A stretch of DNA of 64,000 nucleotides from Pediococcus pentosaceus. GTDB lineage: Bacteria > Bacillota > Bacilli > Lactobacillales > Lactobacillaceae. Positions 60,202-64,000 of the stretch are shown piece after piece. Every line of letters begins with the position of its first letter. Position 1 is the stretch's first letter. Made by a program: the position numbers and the translations under genes. The notes below the pieces were generated by a model that searched no databases, had not been told where the DNA came from, and saw only the letters and a list, made by a program, of their open reading frames with translations. The DNA lies in the NCBI RefSeq assembly GCF_001437285.1, contig NZ_JQBF01000007.1, positions 2,111-66,110 of the forward strand, in the 5' to 3' direction.

Positions 60202-60218
60202 TCAATGGATCCGAACGG
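60202..60218. repeat. attR core at the tRNA-Ala 3' end
   Basis: TCAATGGATCCGAACGG, identical to 43959-43975. Confidence 0.85.
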
Positions 60219-60278
60219 ACTTGAACCGTCGACCCCCTACATGCGAAGCAGGTGCTCTCCCAACTGAGCTACGGACCC
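60206..60278 (-). tRNA. tRNA-Ala (anticodon CGC)
   Basis: On the minus strand 73 nt fold as a full cloverleaf. Acceptor GGGTCCG pairs with CGGATCC and has the alanine G3:U70 pair. The D arm is GCTC...GAGC, anticodon arm CCTGC-TTCGCAT-GTAGG, T arm GACGG-TTCAAGT-CCGTT; the discriminator is A and CCA is not encoded. Its 3' end is the satellite's attachment site, and the copy is intact. Confidence 0.92.
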
Positions 60279-60393
60279 GTTTTCACGTTTATCATACCAC
60301 TTTTAACCCAAAAATTGATATTATAATGAGAGAAAGTTACCATTAACGGATAATGTTTTTTAGCAAGTTGGCTAAAGATAAGGAGCGTTATTA

Positions 60394-61344
60394 ATGAATA
60401 AAAGTACTAAATATATGTTAGCTGGCTTAGGTGCCGCAGCTCTCGGAATTACTGCTGGAATGGGAATTGGCGGATATATTAGTTTTTTAGTTGGGATTAA
60501 AAATACGGAAAAAGCTAAGAATAAAGCCATTGAACGTTCACAATCTCAAGATAATAATGCCCTCAATATTGAATGGTTTAATAATTTAGAACCAGAAGAA
60601 ATTAGTATGCTTAGTGAAGATGGCCTTCAATTGCGAGCATCATTTTTACGACAACCAGAAGCCAAACAGTCTAAAAAGACGGTTATTTTAGCCCACGGAT
60701 ACCATCACGCCCGAATGCAAATGATTCCGTATGCCAAAATCTTCTATAATATGGGTTACAACGTTTTGATGCCCGATGCACGCAGTCATGGTGAAAGCGA
60801 AGGCAACCTAATTGGGTTTGGGTGGCTGGATCGCCGCGACTATGTACGTTGGGTTCAACGCGCTGTTTTATTAACCCATACGGATGAAAAAATTGTTTTA
60901 ATGGGGATTAGCATGGGTGCTGCAACCGTGATTTCTGCGGCAGGGGAACCAGATATGGCGACTAACTTAACTGCTGTGATTGAAGATAGTAGTTTTAATC
61001 GTTTAGACAAACAATTCCGACATCGTTTGAAACGCTACTACCACTTACCATCGCAAGAGTTTGAGGCGATTGCTAGTGCATTAACCAAAAAAGAAGCTGG
61101 TTACTCATTTAAAGAAGCTAATATTCAAGAACAGGTTAAAAAAGTTCGAGTTCCGATCATGTTTATCCATGGCGAAGCCGATCGTTATGTTCCAATCGAA
61201 ATGCTGGATGATTTAGTGGAAGCAGCTCGTGTTCCTAGCCAAGTTTATTTGGTTGACCAAGCCGATCACGTGCAAGCTCTCCCAACTAATCCGCATCGCT
61301 ATCAAATCGAGGTAGCAAATTTTTTGGAGAAGTATGTAGACTAG
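60394..61344 (+). CDS. Membrane-anchored alpha/beta hydrolase
   Basis: The 316-aa protein has an N-terminal helix (LAGLGAAALGITAGMGIGGYISFLVG), the oxyanion region ILAHGYHHARMQM, the nucleophile elbow GISMGAAT, and the C-terminal catalytic Asp (FIHGEADRYVP) and His (QADHVQALP). It is an esterase-like enzyme of the alpha/beta fold, probably facing outside. AAGGAGCGTT precedes the ATG. One base separates it from the lipid-kinase gene, which suggests lipid-related work. Confidence 0.85.
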   Translation: MNKSTKYMLAGLGAAALGITAGMGIGGYISFLVGIKNTEKAKNKAIERSQSQDNNALNIEWFNNLEPEEISMLSEDGLQLRASFLRQPEAKQSKKTVILAHGYHHARMQMIPYAKIFYNMGYNVLMPDARSHGESEGNLIGFGWLDRRDYVRWVQRAVLLTHTDEKIVLMGISMGAATVISAAGEPDMATNLTAVIEDSSFNRLDKQFRHRLKRYYHLPSQEFEAIASALTKKEAGYSFKEANIQEQVKKVRVPIMFIHGEADRYVPIEMLDDLVEAARVPSQVYLVDQADHVQALPTNPHRYQIEVANFLEKYVD

Positions 61345-61345
61345 C

Positions 61346-62308
61346 ATGAATGAACAGATTAAATATTATTTTATTGTAAATAAATGGGCGGGAGCGCACC
61401 ATTCAGTCCAGACGTGGGAACAGCTCCATCAACTTCTCGTGCAAAACGCTGTTAACTTCGAACGTGTGGTAACAAAATACCCCCAACATGCGACCCAGTT
61501 AGCCCAAGAATTTGCCGATCTACATCCGCAAGGCTGGGTAATTGTTGCTATTGGTGGGGATGGCACTCTCCTAGAAGTGCTGAATGGAGTGCGCCGCTCT
61601 AAAAACACCGTTCCCATTGGCTATGTTCCAGCGGGTTCGGGGAATGATTTTGCACGGGCAGTCGGCATCGCCCCTGATCCGTCCACGGCCTTACAGCAAT
61701 TAATCCAGACCACCGCCCCAATTACCTTAGACATTGGAGCTTATCAGAACCAAGCAAACCAACTGACCCAGTATTTTACCAACAACATTGGGATTGGCTT
61801 TGATGCCCGAGTGGTCTATGAAGCAAATCAAGGTCAGAAAGTTAGGCTGAGCAAGTGGCACTTAGAATCGATGGCGTACGTTTCGGCCCTCCTCAAAACG
61901 TTAATGCGTCAAAAAGGATTCCCACTTACGATTGATATCGACGGTGAGCGTCATGAATTTGTGAATGCCTTCGTCGTTTCACTAACGAATATCAAATATT
62001 TTGGTGGAGGGGTCGGTATTGCGCCTCGCGCTAACTTACACGACGGAAAACTAGACGTGGTAATTACTGAAAAATTGAGTTTTTTCAAGCTTGTTAAGTT
62101 ATTTATTAAGCTCTTACGTGGTGGAAAGCATCTCGATATGCCGGATGTTTTCTTTAAAACTGGACGAGAAATTCACGTACAAGCTTTTGAAAATGAACAT
62201 GGTCAAGTTAATGGGGAAGATTTACCATTACAAGCTTTTGACTTGAAAATATGGATGACCAAACAACCATTTTGGTTTAATCATAAAGAGGCTGCGTCTC
62301 AAGAGTAA
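61346..62308 (+). CDS. DagK/YegS-family lipid kinase
   Basis: The 320-aa protein carries VIVAIGGDGTLLEVLNGV and VPAGSGNDFARAVG, the GGDG nucleotide loop and the second glycine-rich loop of diacylglycerol kinases, and the C-terminal GKLDVVITEKLS and HGQVNGEDLPLQ. It phosphorylates diacylglycerol or a related lipid. It is coupled to the upstream hydrolase (1-bp gap) and ends at a terminator. A second member is at 6592-7482. Codon use is GC-richer than average here, as for core genes. Confidence 0.87.
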   Translation: MNEQIKYYFIVNKWAGAHHSVQTWEQLHQLLVQNAVNFERVVTKYPQHATQLAQEFADLHPQGWVIVAIGGDGTLLEVLNGVRRSKNTVPIGYVPAGSGNDFARAVGIAPDPSTALQQLIQTTAPITLDIGAYQNQANQLTQYFTNNIGIGFDARVVYEANQGQKVRLSKWHLESMAYVSALLKTLMRQKGFPLTIDIDGERHEFVNAFVVSLTNIKYFGGGVGIAPRANLHDGKLDVVITEKLSFFKLVKLFIKLLRGGKHLDMPDVFFKTGREIHVQAFENEHGQVNGEDLPLQAFDLKIWMTKQPFWFNHKEAASQE

Positions 62309-62341
62309 TCTTTCTTTTGGGCGCAGCCCTTTTAATATTTT
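62290..62341 (+). terminator. Terminator overlapping the kinase end
   Basis: GGCTGCG (in the 3' coding end) pairs with CGCAGCC and is followed by CTTTTAATATTTTTG. Confidence 0.75.
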
Positions 62342-62391
62342 TGTAGTAGAATGGATGATGCAAGTTTTAAGTGGGGGAGCGTTAGTGAGAG

Positions 62392-63219
62392 ATGAATGCA
62401 GTAACAATTTTTGTGCATGGATTTAATGGAAATGCGGATTCTACGGACCATTTGATCCATGGAGCACAGAAAAATGGCTGGGCGCAAAAGATGCTGGTGG
62501 TCAAAATCAAAAATGATGGGGCAATGGATTTTGATGGCGAACTCGATCAGCAGGTCGCTAATCCGATGGTTCAGGTGTTGTTTGAAAACAATCGGGCTCC
62601 TGAACGCCGGCAAGTTAGTTGGATGCACCAGTTATTAATTAAATTAAGACAAAGTTTTGGAGTCGAACAGTACAATGGGGTCGGTCATTCGCTAGGAAGT
62701 AATGTCCTGGTTAATTTAGCGATTAAGTTTGGCAAAGATTCACGTTTACCAGCTTTGAAAAAATTAGTGACCATTGCGGGTCCTTTCAATGGATTACATG
62801 GATTTCTTTCACAGGATACTGTTAAAGATGTAATGACCAAAAGTTGGGAACCTAATAAAAGAACCCATCATTTTAAAAAGCTAGTTCGTAATCGCCACTT
62901 GTTTCCTAAAGGGGCTGAAGTTTTAAACGTAATTGGGAGCGTGGATGGAATTTTAAATAATGATGTCTATGTGGCAGTTGATTCGGCCCGCGCAGTGGGC
63001 TACCTCCTCGATGGGGTGGCAGCCAAAGTTTCCGAGTTGATGGTAATTGGACCCGACGGCTATCACTGTGAGTTAAATCGAAGCCAAAATGTTTCACGTG
63101 AAATTAACCAATTTTTATGGGATGAAAAATACATAGCGCAAGATTTTAAATTGATTAATTCCTATCGAGCGGACAAGGTATACCAACTCGCGTCTGAGGA
63201 GTTAAATTGGGCAAATTAA
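62392..63219 (+). CDS. DUF915-type alpha/beta hydrolase
   Basis: The 275-aa protein has TIFVHGFNGNADSTDHL (oxyanion region), GVGHSLGSNVLVN (nucleophile Ser elbow) and a C-terminal His in GPDGYHCELNR, the pattern of DUF915 hydrolases of lactobacilli. There is no signal peptide in the chosen frame (GGGGGAGCGTTAGTGAG before ATG 62392), unlike the anchored, frameshifted relative at 35294. Function is unknown, esterase likely. Confidence 0.82.
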   Translation: MNAVTIFVHGFNGNADSTDHLIHGAQKNGWAQKMLVVKIKNDGAMDFDGELDQQVANPMVQVLFENNRAPERRQVSWMHQLLIKLRQSFGVEQYNGVGHSLGSNVLVNLAIKFGKDSRLPALKKLVTIAGPFNGLHGFLSQDTVKDVMTKSWEPNKRTHHFKKLVRNRHLFPKGAEVLNVIGSVDGILNNDVYVAVDSARAVGYLLDGVAAKVSELMVIGPDGYHCELNRSQNVSREINQFLWDEKYIAQDFKLINSYRADKVYQLASEELNWAN

Positions 63220-63314
63220 TTGGTTGTCAAAACGACTGGAAGCTGATAGAATATTTGATATAGATAGCAGCTTACAAAAAGTAAGCTAGTTTTTAATAAA
63301 AGGAGCAATTCAAA

Positions 63315-63635
63315 ATGAGCACTCAAGCAAATTTAACTAACGAAGAAATTTTTGAAGCAATGAATTCAGGTAAGAAAATGTTATTCTTTACAGCTGGCTG
63401 GTGCCCTGATTGTGCCTTCATCAAGCCCGCAATGCCGGACATCATGAAGAAGTACGATCAATATGATTGGATTACGGTTGACCGTGATGACAATCTAGAA
63501 GTTGCTCAACATTTTGGTGTGATGGGTATTCCAAGTTTTATCGCCCTTGAAGACGGTAAGGAACTCGGCCGTTTTGGTAAAGGTGAACGCCGTACTCCCC
63601 AAGAAGTTGAAGAATTCATTCAGGGCATTGCCTAA
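63315..63635 (+). CDS. Thioredoxin-family protein
   Basis: The 106-aa protein has the active site W-C-P-D-C in FTAGWCPDCAFIKPAMP and the cis-Pro in MGIPSFIALEDGKE, with thioredoxin length and fold. A Cys-Pro-Asp-Cys site differs from the usual Cys-Gly-Pro-Cys, so its redox potential and partner may differ. AAAGGAGCAATTC precedes the ATG. It stands alone and ends at a strong terminator. Confidence 0.9.
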   Translation: MSTQANLTNEEIFEAMNSGKKMLFFTAGWCPDCAFIKPAMPDIMKKYDQYDWITVDRDDNLEVAQHFGVMGIPSFIALEDGKELGRFGKGERRTPQEVEEFIQGIA

Positions 63636-63657
63636 CCATTAAAGTTAATTCTAGCAA

Positions 63658-63698
63658 GCTGTATAGAAATCGATTTTCGATTACTATACAGCTTTTTT
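63658..63698 (+). terminator. Terminator after the thioredoxin-like gene
   Basis: AGCTGTATAG...ATCGA and TCGAT...CTATACAGCT followed by TTTTTATTTT. The following 270 bp hold no supported feature. Confidence 0.88.
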
Positions 63699-63969
63699 AT
63701 TTTCTACTTTTTAGTTACTGTGAAACTATGTTAATGATTACACAATCACTTAGAACTTTAAAAGTTAATAATGATTGAAAACGGATGAAACAGCATTACA
63801 CAGCACATTCCACCATTGTACAAAATTGCTAAATTAAGTTGTTTTTTAATATGAAATTGCTTATCATCATTAATAATAAACGGTATCAGTTTAAAAAATA
63901 TTAAAATCACGCCAAAAGGTAATGCCAATCGTTTTTTTTAGTTTTAAAATAAACGGAAAGGTTAACGAT

Positions 63970-64000
63970 ATGACACTAGAAAAACTTGAAATATATTTAT
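63970..64000 (+). CDS. Start of an unidentified gene, cut by the window end
   Basis: GGAAAGG is followed by ATG at 63970 and ten codons reading MTLEKLEIYL before the sequence ends. Too short to identify. Confidence 0.35.
   Translation, partial: MTLEKLEIYL

Larger units (their letters stand above)
43959..60218. mobile_element. Integrated phage satellite (PICI/SaPI-like), 16.26 kb
   Basis: A 17-bp direct repeat (TCAATGGATCCGAACGG) borders the element at 43959-43975 and 60202-60218; the right copy includes the 3' end of a tRNA-Ala gene. Inside are integrase, CI/ImmA/Cro-type switch, Rha-like protein, small early genes, PrimPol, P4-type helicase, iteron origin and ArpU-like late regulator. There is no capsid, portal, tail, lysis or large-terminase gene, so it cannot be a self-sufficient phage. 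Size, gene order and the origin position fit phage-inducible chromosomal islands. Cargo: mscL, arsC-like gene, and unknown genes at 46457-48842 and 50326-50829. Confidence 0.82.

Noticed and set aside
43959-60218. A complete temperate prophage
   Set aside because: No large terminase, portal, capsid, tail or lysis genes are present, and the element is only 16 kb.

Overview
The window is low-GC Gram-positive chromosome of a lactic acid bacterium, most likely Pediococcus pentosaceus. The strongest clue is the pre-bacteriocin at 26462-26644, whose mature part I recognise from memory as penocin A, a pediocin-like peptide first described from P. pentosaceus. Strong AGGAGG ribosome sites, paired VIT transporters, MntH plus UspA, PnuC and DUF915 hydrolases also fit the Lactobacillaceae. 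Species assignment is inference; no search was run.

Layout. 1-6.6 kb: membrane-anchored glycerophosphodiesterase, CvpA-like protein, two VIT/CCC1 metal transporters, mntH and a universal stress protein. 6.6-21.7 kb: a lipid kinase, two LysR regulators each divergent from oxidoreductase operons (acetyltransferase-SDR-AKR and AKR-alcohol dehydrogenase), a GntR/ABC operon with a frameshifted permease, two zinc-ribbon membrane proteins (one a serine hydrolase), a bile-salt/penicillin-V acylase family enzyme, and pnuC behind a probable NAD+-II riboswitch. 22-25.8 kb: a PTS operon (IIA, BglG antiterminator, IIBC, ChbG deacetylase) with cre and RAT/terminator leader. 26.1-29.2 kb: class IIa bacteriocin, immunity gene, divergent inducer remnant, histidine kinase and LytTR response regulator, with no export genes in sight. 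29.3-30.7 kb: zinc-type ABC lipoprotein and a 39-aa basic protein behind a promoter overlapped by a perfect Zur-like palindrome. 31-43.8 kb: GNAT, P1B-type metal ATPase, orphan PTS IIC coupled to a frameshifted hydrolase, a secreted protein, a fusion of a branched-polyamine aminopropyltransferase (BpsA-like) with S-adenosylmethionine decarboxylase followed by a GNAT, and an RpiR-controlled Gfo/Idh/MocA operon with one frameshifted member.

44-60.2 kb is a 16.26-kb integrated element bounded by 17-bp direct repeats; the right copy lies in the 3' end of a tRNA-Ala gene. It carries integrase, CI/ImmA-type regulators, Cro, Rha-like protein, a PrimPol, a P4-type helicase, an iteron origin just downstream and an ArpU-like late regulator, but no capsid, tail or large-terminase genes. 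This is the anatomy of a phage satellite (PICI/SaPI-like). Its cargo includes mscL, an arsC-like gene, several small membrane proteins and unrecognised proteins at 47377-48842 and 50326-50829 in positions where such elements keep host-benefit or anti-phage genes. Its non-coding ends hold a family of small stem-loops with variable arms and similar A/T loops. 60.3-64 kb returns to chromosome: two alpha/beta hydrolases, a lipid kinase, a thioredoxin-like protein and the start of another gene.

Four loci look broken by small indels (bacteriocin inducer, ABC permease, DUF915 hydrolase, Gfo/Idh oxidoreductase); genuine decay and sequencing error cannot be separated here.
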